DNA of 37,581 nt from contig NZ_MBES01000059.1 in NCBI RefSeq assembly GCF_001954195.1, forward strand, positions 1 through 37,581. The letters run 5' to 3'. Below are positions 6,618 to 16,393 of the stretch, in pieces (positions within the stretch are counted from its first letter, which is position 1; each line of letters begins with the position of its first letter). A program made the position numbers and the translations under genes. The notes below the pieces were generated by a model. It saw only the letters and a program-made list of their open reading frames with translations. It made no database searches and was not told the origin of the DNA. This DNA is from Mycobacterium sp. IS-1264 (GTDB taxonomy: Bacteria; Actinomycetota; Actinomycetes; Mycobacteriales; Mycobacteriaceae).

Positions 6618-7373
6618 ATGAATGCGTTCAGCCCAGATGCCATTCGCGCAGAAACGATCACCATCACCGGCCACGGCGGCGACGAGATCGAGGCCTACCG
6701 CGCGAGCCCGCTCGCCGAGGGATCGCGCGGCGGAATCGTCTGGATCCACCACATGCCCGGCTACGACCGGGAGACCAAGGAGTTCGTGCGCCGGCTCGCG
6801 GTCAACGGCTATCACGCCGTGGCCCCGAACCTGTACTCACGCGAGGCCCCGGGCGCCGCTCCCGACGATGCCGCCGCGACGGTGCGGGCCGCGGGCGGGG
6901 TGCCCGACGAACGACTGGTCGGCGACGTCGCCGGAGCGGTGGAGCACCTGCGCACGCTGCCGGGCGCGAACGGGAAGTTCGGTGTCATCGGGCACTGCTC
7001 GGGCGGGCGGCACGCGTTCCTGGCGGCCTGCTCGCTGCCGTTCGACGCCGCGGTGGACTGCTACGGCGCGTTCATCGTCGAGGACCTGCCCGAGGGCATG
7101 CCCAAGGCCATGCAACCCATCCTGCATCTGGCGCCGAAGTTGAGTTGCCCGCTGCTGGGCCTATTCGGGCTCGACGACAGGTATCCGGCGCCGCACGCGG
7201 TGGCCACCCTCGATGCCGAGCTGGCCAAATTCGACAAGCCACACGAGTTTCACTCCTACGAGGGCGCGGGCCATTCGTTCTTTTCCGTGGACCGTCCGGC
7301 GTACCGGGTCGAGGCCGCGGTCGACGGCTGGCAACGCATCGACGAATTCTTCGCCACCCACCTGAAAGGCTAG
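6618..7373 (+). CDS. Dienelactone hydrolase family protein
   Basis: The alpha/beta hydrolase has 251 residues. It has the cysteine nucleophile in GHCSGG (C127), an aspartate in LFGLDDRYP (186/187) and H219 in the GAGHSFF motif, the Cys-Asp-His triad of dienelactone hydrolases. It may hydrolyse a lactone or ester; the natural substrate is unknown. The ATG is preceded by GAGGAGCACGC, a strong ribosome site. It is the first gene of a tight set with the DUF6295 and DUF427 genes. Confidence 0.9.
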   Translation: MNAFSPDAIRAETITITGHGGDEIEAYRASPLAEGSRGGIVWIHHMPGYDRETKEFVRRLAVNGYHAVAPNLYSREAPGAAPDDAAATVRAAGGVPDERLVGDVAGAVEHLRTLPGANGKFGVIGHCSGGRHAFLAACSLPFDAAVDCYGAFIVEDLPEGMPKAMQPILHLAPKLSCPLLGLFGLDDRYPAPHAVATLDAELAKFDKPHEFHSYEGAGHSFFSVDRPAYRVEAAVDGWQRIDEFFATHLKG

Positions 7374-7385
7374 GTGTCCCAAGCC

Positions 7386-7658
7386 ATGTGCACATATCTC
7401 ACCGAACACGTCGAGATCGACGGCAGCGGCAAGGGCGCAACGGGATGGTTTGGCGCCGACCGCGCGACGGTCTACGTCGATCACCCCGTGCATGCGCCCT
7501 ACGGCCACACGGTCAACATCGACGTCCTCAACCCGCAGCTGGGTCCGTCGGCGCGGGTCGCCCTCGAACTCACCGAGGAAAGCGCGCTGAAGCTGGCCGA
7601 CGCCATCCGAAAAGCGATCGCCCATGCGCCCGCCGGGCTGGCGTCGAAGGATCAGTAG
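7386..7658 (+). CDS. DUF6295-like small protein (90 residues)
   Basis: The start MCTYLTEHVEIDGSGKGATGWFG resembles what I recall for DUF6295 proteins, which begin MCTY. The family has no known biochemical function. An in-frame GTG at 7374 would add four residues, but the ATG at 7386 fits the family better and leaves GAAAGG upstream. It follows the dienelactone hydrolase by 12 bp and precedes the DUF427 gene by 7 bp, so all three should be one transcript. Predicted soluble, with an acidic helix (LTEESALKLADAIRKAI) near the end. Confidence 0.78.
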   Translation: MCTYLTEHVEIDGSGKGATGWFGADRATVYVDHPVHAPYGHTVNIDVLNPQLGPSARVALELTEESALKLADAIRKAIAHAPAGLASKDQ

Positions 7659-7665
7659 GTGTCCC

Positions 7666-8445
7666 ATGGCTAACGACATCGGGCACGGCGCCTACCCGCA
7701 AATGGCCGCCAGCCGTGGGCGGATCGAGCCCGCGCCCCGCCGGGTCCGCGGCTTCCTCGGCCACGAACTCGTATTCGACACCACCTCGGCACGCTATGTG
7801 TGGGAATTTCCTTATTACCCAGCGTATTACGTGCCGCTGGCCGACGTCCGCGAAGGATTCCTGCGCGACGAGGACCATCCGCAGACGGTGCAGCTGGGCC
7901 CGTCGCGGCTGCACTCGCTGGTGGGCGCGGGCCAAACCTACCAATCGGCAGCGCGGGTGTTCGACGCCGACAGCGCCAGCCCGGTGGCGGGCACCGTGCG
8001 CTTCGAATGGAATCCCTTGCGGTGGTTCGAGGAAGACGAGCCGATCTACGGCCACCCGCGCAACCCGTATTCCCGGGTCGACGCGTTGCGCTCGCACCGG
8101 CACGTGCGGGTGGAGCTCGACGGGGTCGTGCTGGCCGACACCCGGTCGCCGGTGTTGCTCTTCGAAACCGGTTTGCCCACAAGGTATTACATCGATCCGA
8201 CCGACATCGCCTTCGAGCATCTGGAGCCCAGCTTGACGCAGACGTTGTGCCCGTACAAAGGGGTGACGTCGGGCTACTGGTCGGTGCGGGCCGGCGACAC
8301 CGTGCATCCCGACCTCGCGTGGACGTACCATTACCCGCTGCCGGCCGTCGGCCAGATCGCCGGCCTGGTGGCGTTCTACAACGAGAAGCTCGACATCACC
8401 GTCGACGATGCCGCCCTGCCCCGACCGCAAACTCAGTTCAGCTAG
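7666..8445 (+). CDS. DUF427 domain protein, tandem domains
   Basis: The ATG at 7666 gives 259 residues; an in-frame start at 7624 would overlap the previous gene. Two DUF427 modules are visible. The first runs from RVRGFLGHELVFDTTSARYVWE to about residue 110 with the YPAYYVPLADV motif. The second starts VRVELDGVVLADTRSPVLLFE and contains RYYIDPTDI, PYKG and a final DLAWTYHYPLP. DUF427 (COG2343) is common in actinobacteria and fungi, with no settled function; the fold resembles a small beta barrel. Third gene of the operon. Confidence 0.85.
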   Translation: MANDIGHGAYPQMAASRGRIEPAPRRVRGFLGHELVFDTTSARYVWEFPYYPAYYVPLADVREGFLRDEDHPQTVQLGPSRLHSLVGAGQTYQSAARVFDADSASPVAGTVRFEWNPLRWFEEDEPIYGHPRNPYSRVDALRSHRHVRVELDGVVLADTRSPVLLFETGLPTRYYIDPTDIAFEHLEPSLTQTLCPYKGVTSGYWSVRAGDTVHPDLAWTYHYPLPAVGQIAGLVAFYNEKLDITVDDAALPRPQTQFS

Positions 8446-8591
8446 GCGTCGCGACGCGAACCGAAATGAATATTTAAACCACCGCACACACGGTCGAAAC
8501 ATTTCCATTCGAGGCTTCACCCGTCTACGGCGTCACTTCGCACCGCAGCTGATTTAAGGCCCGACGGCTCGAATTGGGGTGTGTCTGAACC
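8446..8591. promoter_or_regulatory. Upstream region of the amt-PII operon
   Basis: This 146-bp gap should carry the amt promoter. It contains an A/T-rich segment (AATATTTAAA, 8467-8476) and a GAAAC (8497-8501) preceded by CACACACGGTC, which weakly resembles half of a GlnR box (GTnAC-N6-GAAAC). GlnR control of amt genes is known in actinomycetes; the match here is too poor to assert. Confidence 0.3.
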
Positions 8592-10354
<1,763 letters not shown>

Positions 10355-10851
10355 CGCGGCGTTAAGCGCTACCGGGACAATGCGTTTCGTTGCACTCGTG
10401 TTGGTCGAGCGGGAAATCTGGTGCGCGGCTTCACGTTTCGATCCTGCCCGCGATTAGTGAATTTTTCGGCTGACAACGCGCCACAAACGCATAAATGTGA
10501 CGTTTGCCTCGTTTTAGGATTAATTATAAGAATTTCTTACCCAACGCCCGGCGACGCAGGCGCGCGAAGCGTTAGCGATCCCAGCGAAAACAACTGCTGG
10601 AAGAGGTGTGCGGCGTTCGCTGCGCCACAGGCCGGCGGATGACCGACAATCGCAATCTAAGCGCAGCCTGAGTGGCCGACGTGACGTGCGTAACAGCTCT
10701 CGAATTTGCCGCTTCTGCACCGATATTCCGTGACTAAACTCTGACGAAAGCAGTCACCCTAAACGGTGCTGGAATCCGGTTAATCCCGTGCGGCGAACAG
10801 GGCTCGTCAGAGCTGTCGCGCGCGTGGATTCCGACGAAAGGCGGTACCAGC
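10355..10851. other. Long intergenic region with palindrome and structured leader
   Basis: These ~500 bases hold no convincing gene. An A/T-rich island near 10505-10540 contains the palindrome TAAGAA-T-TTCTTA (10527-10539), possibly an operator. A 9-bp inverted repeat (10739-10747, 10804-10812) with internal hairpins precedes the beta-propeller gene. In M. tuberculosis the corresponding gene, Rv1057, is reported to respond to MprAB and SigE; I cannot point to a clear MprA or SigE site here. Confidence 0.5.
10739..10812 (+). promoter_or_regulatory. Inverted repeat with internal hairpins, possible structured 5' leader
   Basis: CTCTGACGA at 10739-10747 is perfectly complementary to TCGTCAGAG at 10804-10812. 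Inside are CACC/GGTG (about 10756-10769) and CCC/GGG pairs (about 10785-10803). This would make a multi-branched RNA about 40 bases upstream of the beta-propeller start codon. It lacks the conserved boxes of any riboswitch class I know. It could instead be a DNA site. Confidence 0.4.
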
Positions 10852-11961
10852 ATGAGAAGTGTCAACGGCCCCACGGCCGCCCATGACGGCCTGGATCGCC
10901 CGGTCCTCGAGCTCGGCAGCGCGCCGGGTTTCCCGATCGTCGTCGAGGTCGCCGTGCACGAGGGCCCCATCAGCGGCATCGCGACCAGCCCCGATGGCGC
11001 CCGCCTGTTGGTGACCAACTACGGCAGCGACAGCGTCTCGGTCATCGACACCCGCACCTGCCGGGTGGTGGAGACTATCGCGGGCCTCGACGAACCATTC
11101 GCGATCGCCGTGGGCAGCGAGCGCGCCTACGTCAGCGCGGTGTCGGCCGCATACGACTCGGTCGCGGTCATCGACCTGCCCACCGGCACGGTCGTCGCGA
11201 CCCACCCGGTGACGCACAGCATCACCGATCTGGCCGTCAGCCCCGACGGGAGGCACGTCTACAGCAGCCGAAACGCCGCCCGCGGCGCCGACGTCGCCGC
11301 CTTGGACACCACGACCGGCGACGTCGAGGCGCTCGAGATCGCGACCGCGCCAGGAACCACCACCGCATGCGTGCGCGTCAGCCCCGACGGCGGCCGGCTG
11401 TATGTCGGGACCAACGGGCCGGCCGGCGGTCGGCTGCTTGTGATCGGCACGCGCGGCGAGGCCGGGCAGACCGGATTGCGCGTCGTGGGCACCGTCGACA
11501 TCGGTTTGCCCGTTCGCGACGTCGCGCTTTCTCCCAACGGTGCCGTCGCCTACGTGGCCAGTTGCGATTCCGGGTTGGGCGCCGTGGTCGACGTCGTCGA
11601 CACCGCCACCCACAAGATCGTCGGGACGCGCAAGCTCGGCGAGATCGGTGGCACTCTCACCGGTTTGACGCTCAGCCGCGACGGCGACCGCGCCTACCTG
11701 GTCAGCGACGACGGCATCGCGGTGCTCTGCACCCTGACCCACGACGTCGTCGGCACCGTGACGGTGGCCAATCAGCCGTCGTGCGTGGTCGAAAGCCCGG
11801 ACGCGAAGTACCTCTACATCGCCGACTATTCGGGCACGGTCACCGTCGCGGCGGTCGCCTCGATCGTCGCGTTGGGCACCGAGGCCGCGGCACCCGAGGC
11901 GCAGATCCCGACCGACTGGGTCACCCCCGAGCTGCTGCAGTACGAGCCCGCGCTCGCCTAG
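10852..11961 (+). CDS. Seven-bladed beta-propeller protein, Rv1057 orthologue
   Basis: The 369-residue protein consists of repeated YVTN/YncE-type blades with motifs such as ISGIATSPDGARLLVTNYG, SVSVIDTRT, ITDLAVSPDGRHVY and VRDVALSPNGAVAYVA. Position next to fadD14 identifies it as the orthologue of Rv1057, a beta-propeller protein of unknown biochemical role induced by envelope stress in M. tuberculosis. No signal peptide is evident, so it appears cytoplasmic. A ribosome site (AAAGGCGG) precedes the ATG. Confidence 0.9.
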   Translation: MRSVNGPTAAHDGLDRPVLELGSAPGFPIVVEVAVHEGPISGIATSPDGARLLVTNYGSDSVSVIDTRTCRVVETIAGLDEPFAIAVGSERAYVSAVSAAYDSVAVIDLPTGTVVATHPVTHSITDLAVSPDGRHVYSSRNAARGADVAALDTTTGDVEALEIATAPGTTTACVRVSPDGGRLYVGTNGPAGGRLLVIGTRGEAGQTGLRVVGTVDIGLPVRDVALSPNGAVAYVASCDSGLGAVVDVVDTATHKIVGTRKLGEIGGTLTGLTLSRDGDRAYLVSDDGIAVLCTLTHDVVGTVTVANQPSCVVESPDAKYLYIADYSGTVTVAAVASIVALGTEAAAPEAQIPTDWVTPELLQYEPALA

Positions 11962-12089
11962 CCGCGCGGCCGGCCAGGCGCGGGTAAATGCGCGTTGTCG
12001 GGGGAACCCGTTTCCCATCGTCGGGCGCGGCGATAGCATTCGCCCGATTGATCATGAGGCGGTGCTGCGACCCGTAAGGCGGTAGATCG

Positions 12090-13721
12090 ATGGACAGCAC
12101 GATGCAGGACTTTCCGTTGACGATCGCCGCGATCATGCGGCACGGCTGCGGTGTCCACGGAGCGCGCACCGTCACCACCGCCTCCGACGCCGGGTATCGG
12201 CACATCAGCTACCGCGAGCTGGGTCAGCAGGCCGCCAGGCTGGCCAACGCGCTACGCCGGCTCGGCGTGACCGGAGACCAGCGGGTCGCGACGTTCATGT
12301 GGAACAACGCCGAGCACCTGGCGACCTACCTCGCCGTGCCGTCGATGGGCGCCGTCCTGCACACCCTCAACATCCGGCTCTTCCCCGAGCAGATCGCGTA
12401 TGTCGCCAACGAGGCCGAAGACCAGGTCGTGCTGGTCGACATGTCGCTGGCCAAACTGCTCGGGCCGGTGCTGGGCGAACTGAAAACCGTTCACACGGTG
12501 ATCGCGGTCGGCGAGGGCGACCCGGCGCCGCTCCAGGAAGCGGGCAAGAGTGTGCTGCGCTTCGCCGAGGTGCTCGACGGCGAGTCGGCCGAATTCGACT
12601 GGCCGCGGATCGACGAGACTTCGGCCGCTGCGATGTGCTACACGAGCGGCACCACCGGCCACCCCAAAGGCGTTGTCTACAGCCATCGTTCGAGCTTCCT
12701 GCACACGATGGCGGCATGCACGACCAATGGAATAGGGGTCGGCTCCAGCGATCGCGTGCTGCCCATCGTCCCGATGTTTCATGCCAATGCGTGGGGGCTG
12801 CCCTACGCGGCGCTGATGGCGGGCGCCGACCTGGTGCTGCCCGATCGCCACCTCGATGCCCGGTCGCTGATCGGCATGGTCGAGGAGCTGCGGCCCACCG
12901 TGGCCGGCGCGGTGCCGACCATCTGGAACGACGTCCTGCATCACCTCGAGAAGGACCCCGCGCACGACATGTCGTCGCTGCGCCTGGTGGCCTGCGGAGG
13001 CTCGGCCGTCCCGCTGTCGCTGATGCGTGCCTTCGAAGACAAGCACGACGTCCAGATCCGGCAGCTGTGGGGGATGACCGAGACATCGCCGCTGGCCACG
13101 ATGGCCTGGCCCCCGCTGGGCACCCCGGAGGACGAGCACTGGAAGTTGCGCGCGACCCAAGGGCAACCGGTGTGCGGTGTCGAGATGCGGATCGTTGACG
13201 ACGACGGGCAGGTACTGCCCAACGACGGCGACGCGGTGGGGGAGGTAGAAGTCCGCGGCCCGTGGATCGCCGGCTCCTACTACCTGGGACGAGACGACTC
13301 CAAGTTCGACTCGGGCTGGTTGCGCACCGGCGATGTCGGCCGCATCGACGAGCAGGGCTTCGTGACACTGACCGACAGGGCCAAAGACGTCATCAAGTCC
13401 GGCGGGGAATGGATCTCCTCCGTCGAGCTGGAGAACTGCCTGATCGGGCATCCCGACGTGTTGGAGGCGGCGGTGGTCGGGGTGCCGGACGAGCGCTGGC
13501 AGGAAAGGCCGCTGGCCGTCGTCGTCCTCAACGAAGGCGCATCGGTCGAGGCGGGTGATCTGCGAATGTTCCTCTCGGACAAGGTCGTTCGCTGGTGGCT
13601 GCCCGAGCGGTGGGCCTTCGCGGACGAGATACCCCGCACCAGCGTAGGCAAGTACGACAAGAAGACCATCCGGTCCCGCTACGCCGAGAACGCCTACCGG
13701 GTGATCGAGGCGCGCGACTGA
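12090..13721 (+). CDS. fadD14: Fatty-acid CoA ligase / acyl-CoA synthetase FadD14
   Basis: The 543-residue protein has the AMP-binding P-loop YTSGTTGHPKG (184-194), the core GMTETSP motif, the YRTGD-type segment WLRTGDVG and the C-terminal lysine region PRTSVGKYDKK. It is a long or medium-chain acyl-CoA synthetase of the ANL superfamily that activates a carboxylic acid with ATP and CoA. Its length equals that of FadD14 (Rv1058) as remembered, and the flanking genes match Rv1057 and Rv1059. The ATG at 12090 is preceded by AAGGCGG; an ATG four codons later is possible. Confidence 0.95.
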   Translation: MDSTMQDFPLTIAAIMRHGCGVHGARTVTTASDAGYRHISYRELGQQAARLANALRRLGVTGDQRVATFMWNNAEHLATYLAVPSMGAVLHTLNIRLFPEQIAYVANEAEDQVVLVDMSLAKLLGPVLGELKTVHTVIAVGEGDPAPLQEAGKSVLRFAEVLDGESAEFDWPRIDETSAAAMCYTSGTTGHPKGVVYSHRSSFLHTMAACTTNGIGVGSSDRVLPIVPMFHANAWGLPYAALMAGADLVLPDRHLDARSLIGMVEELRPTVAGAVPTIWNDVLHHLEKDPAHDMSSLRLVACGGSAVPLSLMRAFEDKHDVQIRQLWGMTETSPLATMAWPPLGTPEDEHWKLRATQGQPVCGVEMRIVDDDGQVLPNDGDAVGEVEVRGPWIAGSYYLGRDDSKFDSGWLRTGDVGRIDEQGFVTLTDRAKDVIKSGGEWISSVELENCLIGHPDVLEAAVVGVPDERWQERPLAVVVLNEGASVEAGDLRMFLSDKVVRWWLPERWAFADEIPRTSVGKYDKKTIRSRYAENAYRVIEARD

Positions 13722-13733
13722 CCAGTGCCATGA

Positions 13734-13821
13734 TCGCGAGCAGACACAGAATCGCGTAATTTCGCACCAAAGCGTGCGATTCTGCTGGGGGTACCTCCCG
13801 CTTGCGGGGGACTGCTCGCGA
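13734..13821 (+). promoter_or_regulatory. Nested stem structure upstream of the Rv1059 orthologue
   Basis: An outer 10-bp stem, TCGCGAGCAG (13734-13743) with CTGCTCGCGA (13812-13821), encloses two hairpins: CAGAATCGC/GCGATTCTG (13747-13755, 13776-13784) and CCTCCCGC-TT-GCGGGGG (13794-13810). The outer stem ends one base into the ribosome site GAGGAAGG of the next gene, so folding could hide that site. The GGGGGTACCTCCCGC segment resembles a short palindromic element I recall as recurrent in mycobacterial intergenic DNA, so this may be a dispersed repeat rather than a dedicated riboswitch. Confidence 0.55.
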
Positions 13822-13836
13822 GGAAGGTGGGTGTCC

Positions 13837-14901
13837 ATGGGACTGCGGGTCGTTCAATGGGCAACCGGGTCGGTCGGTGTGGCGGCGATCAAAGGTGTGC
13901 TGGATCATCCCGAGCTTGAACTCGTCGGCTGCTGGGTGCATTCCGAAGCCAAGGCGGGCAAGGACGTCGGCGAGATCATCGGCACGTCGCCGCTCGGAGT
14001 GACCGCGACCAACAACGTCGACGACGTGCTCGCGCTGGATGCCGACGCGGTAATCTACGCACCGCTGATGCCCAACGTCGACGAGGTCGCCGCGCTGCTG
14101 CGGTCGGGGAAAAACGTCGTCACCCCGCTCGGCTGGTTCTACCCGAGCGAAAAAGAGGGTGCGCCGTTGGAAATCGCCGCGCAGGCGGGCAACGCGACGC
14201 TGCATGGCGCCGGCATCGGGCCCGGGGCGGCCACCGAGCTGTTCCCCTTGCTGTTCACCGTGATGTCGACCGGCGTGACTTTCGTTCGCGCCGAGGAGTT
14301 TTCAGACCTGCGTACCTACGGCGCCCCGGATGTGCTGCGCTATGTGATGGGCTTCGGCGGGACGCCGGACGGCGCGTTGACCGGGCCGATGCAGAAGCTG
14401 CTCGACGGCGGTTTCCTCCAGGCGGTGCGGCTGTGCGTCGACCGGTTGGGCTTCGCCGCCGACCCCCAGATCCGCTCCTCGCAGGAGGTCACGGTCGCGA
14501 GCGCGCCGATCGATTCGCCCATCGGCGCGATCGAGCCGGGGCAGGTCGCCGGGCGTCGCTTCCACTGGGAAGCCGTCGTCGGCGACAAGGTGGTCGTCCA
14601 GATCACGGTGAACTGGCTGATGGGGGAGCAAAACCTCGACCCGCCTTGGTCTTTCGGGCCCGCGGGCGAGCGCTACGAGATCGAAGTGCACGGCAACCCG
14701 GACACCTTTGTGACGGTCAAGGGCTGGCAGCCGGAGAGCGTGGAGGCCGGGCTGAAAAGCAACCCGGGTATCGTCGCGACCGCGGCGCATTGCGTCAACG
14801 CCATCCCCGCGACATGCGCCGCACCGGCGGGCATCCAAAGCTTCTTCGATCTGCCGCTCTTCACCGGCCGGGCCGCCGCATCCCTGCGGGCAGACAATTG
14901 A
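13837..14901 (+). CDS. Rossmann-fold oxidoreductase, DapB-like, Rv1059 orthologue
   Basis: From the ATG at 13837 the protein has 354 residues, equal to Rv1059 as recalled, with GAGGAAGG upstream. The N-terminus RVVQWATGSVGVAAIKGVL is a nucleotide-binding motif of the dihydrodipicolinate reductase-like group, followed by an acidic-loop segment and VIYAPLMPNVDEVAALLRSGKNVVTPLGW. The substrate is unknown. The next gene starts within 15 bp, and the Rv1059-Rv1060-Rv1061 order is preserved, pointing to one operon. An upstream start at 13774 would extend into the hairpin region and is unlikely. Confidence 0.9.
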   Translation: MGLRVVQWATGSVGVAAIKGVLDHPELELVGCWVHSEAKAGKDVGEIIGTSPLGVTATNNVDDVLALDADAVIYAPLMPNVDEVAALLRSGKNVVTPLGWFYPSEKEGAPLEIAAQAGNATLHGAGIGPGAATELFPLLFTVMSTGVTFVRAEEFSDLRTYGAPDVLRYVMGFGGTPDGALTGPMQKLLDGGFLQAVRLCVDRLGFAADPQIRSSQEVTVASAPIDSPIGAIEPGQVAGRRFHWEAVVGDKVVVQITVNWLMGEQNLDPPWSFGPAGERYEIEVHGNPDTFVTVKGWQPESVEAGLKSNPGIVATAAHCVNAIPATCAAPAGIQSFFDLPLFTGRAAASLRADN

Positions 14902-14915
14902 AAGGCGTTGCAACC

Positions 14916-15389
14916 ATGGCACATTCGCTCGTCGTCGAAGAATCGCTAGTCATTCCCGTGCCCGCCGAGCAGGCGTTTCACAACACGCTGCCGGCCCCGC
15001 TCCCGGAGATCTTCAAGCGCTGGCACGGCCCCTTCCCGCCCGTCAAAGAGGTGCGCGAGCAGACGGGCGCGTGGGACGCCGCCGGCCAGACCCGCACCGT
15101 TCTGCTCGCCGGCGGGGGCAGCACGCGCGAGGAACTGACCAGCATCGACGCGCCCCGCTCGTTCGGCTACCGGCTCACCGACGTCACCGGCCCGATGGCG
15201 CTCCTGGTCGACCACGTCGAAGGCGAATGGCTCTTCAACCCCGCCGCGGACGGAACCGAAGTGACCTGGCGCTGGACCATCCATTCCAAGTCGCCGCTGA
15301 CCTCGTGGCTGCTCCCGCTGTTCGGCACGCTGTGGAAGGGCTACGCGCGCAAAGCGCTGCGGGATCTCTCGACGACGCTGACGGCCTGA
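14916..15389 (+). CDS. SRPBCC / polyketide-cyclase-like protein, Rv1060 orthologue
   Basis: The ATG at 14916 gives 157 residues, the same as Rv1060. It starts MAHSLVVEESLVIPVPAEQAF, typical of the START/SRPBCC fold, where a small beta-sheet wraps a long C-terminal helix (here TLWKGYARKALRDLSTTL) to bind a hydrophobic ligand. Catalysis cannot be inferred. It is tightly spaced between the Rossmann oxidoreductase and the amidotransferase, with GAAAGGCG upstream. Confidence 0.87.
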   Translation: MAHSLVVEESLVIPVPAEQAFHNTLPAPLPEIFKRWHGPFPPVKEVREQTGAWDAAGQTRTVLLAGGGSTREELTSIDAPRSFGYRLTDVTGPMALLVDHVEGEWLFNPAADGTEVTWRWTIHSKSPLTSWLLPLFGTLWKGYARKALRDLSTTLTA

Positions 15390-15393
15390 CGTC

Positions 15394-16284
15394 ATGTGCC
15401 GGCTCTTCGGCCTGCACGCCGGAACGCGCGCGTGCACCGCGACGTTTTGGCTGCTGGATGCCCCCGACAGCCTGGCCGAGCAGAGCAGAACGAACCCCGA
15501 CGGCACGGGCCTGGGCGTTTTCGACGAGCACGCCCGGCCCCGGTTGCACAAGCAGCCCATCGCGGCCTGGCGGGACACCGCCTTCGCCACCGAGGCACAC
15601 CGGCTGACCGGGACGACGTTCATCGCGCACGTTCGCTACGCGACGACCGGTTCGCTCGACGTCCGCAACACCCACCCGTTCCTGCAGGACGGACGGATCT
15701 TCGCGCACAACGGCGTGCTCGAGGGCCTGCATGCCATCGATGAACGGCTGCGCGAGGTCGGCGCCGACGACCTGGTCCTGGGCGACACCGATTCCGAGCG
15801 GGTGTTCGCGTTGATCACCGCCTCGATCCGAGCGCACGGGGGCGACGTGACGGCGGGCGTGGTCGATGCGACGAAGTGGCTCGCGTCGAACGTGCCGATC
15901 TACGCGCTCAACGTGCTGTTGAGCACGGCGACGGACATGTGGGCGCTGCGCTACCCGGAGACCCATGAGCTGTACATCCTGGAACGGCCCGACGAATCCC
16001 CAACCGCGCCGCCCGAATTCGACTTACGCACCAAGCGAATTCACGCGCGCTCGGAACACCTGTGCACACGGGCGTCGGTGGTGTTCGCCTCCGAACCGAT
16101 GGACGAGGACCCGCGCTGGCGTCTGTTGGATGCGGGAGAGCTGGTCCACGTCGACGCCGCGTTGCGGGTGGAACGCAGCGTGGTGCTGCCCGACCCGCCC
16201 ACGCGTCCGCTCCGGCGGGAGGATCTGAGCGGGCCGGTCCAGGACGCGCAGCACGCCCTCCCGAGCACTCGGCGGCTCGCCTGA
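15394..16284 (+). CDS. Class II glutamine amidotransferase, Rv1061 orthologue
   Basis: After removal of Met, Cys2 (MCRLFGLHAG) would be the N-terminal nucleophile of an Ntn-type glutaminase. The pattern NPDGTGLG, HVRYATTG, NTHPF and FAHNGVL is that of YafJ/EgtC-type class II amidotransferases. These release ammonia from glutamine or cleave gamma-glutamyl bonds; the partner or substrate is unknown. The gene starts four bases after the SRPBCC gene and ends the core operon. It is followed directly by the left direct repeat of the sulfur islet. Confidence 0.9.
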   Translation: MCRLFGLHAGTRACTATFWLLDAPDSLAEQSRTNPDGTGLGVFDEHARPRLHKQPIAAWRDTAFATEAHRLTGTTFIAHVRYATTGSLDVRNTHPFLQDGRIFAHNGVLEGLHAIDERLREVGADDLVLGDTDSERVFALITASIRAHGGDVTAGVVDATKWLASNVPIYALNVLLSTATDMWALRYPETHELYILERPDESPTAPPEFDLRTKRIHARSEHLCTRASVVFASEPMDEDPRWRLLDAGELVHVDAALRVERSVVLPDPPTRPLRREDLSGPVQDAQHALPSTRRLA

Positions 16285-16288
16285 GGCC

Positions 16289-16338
16289 GGGTCACGCAAA
16301 CTCAAAAGGTACCTATCGGTCGCGATCTGCCCAGCATT
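16289..16338. repeat. Left copy of ~50-bp imperfect direct repeat
   Basis: This sequence begins GGGTCACGCAAA and includes TATCGGTCGCGAT. It matches 21007-21055 with six substitutions and one gap. It begins four bases after the amidotransferase stop codon. Confidence 0.85.
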
Positions 16339-16393
16339 GGGAGCGGGGGCTACACTAGCTTCTACGCTATTCCAAGGATAGTTGGAGAATGCC

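Noticed and set aside
6026..8236. 736-codon plus-strand open frame
   Set aside because: Arg/Pro-rich shadow frame spanning several well-supported genes in other frames; typical of high-GC DNA.
10756..10803. Cobalamin riboswitch-like string (CGGTGCTGGAATCCGG) before the beta-propeller gene
   Set aside because: The B12 box (GCCACTG) and the other conserved elements are missing and the downstream gene has no cobalamin link.
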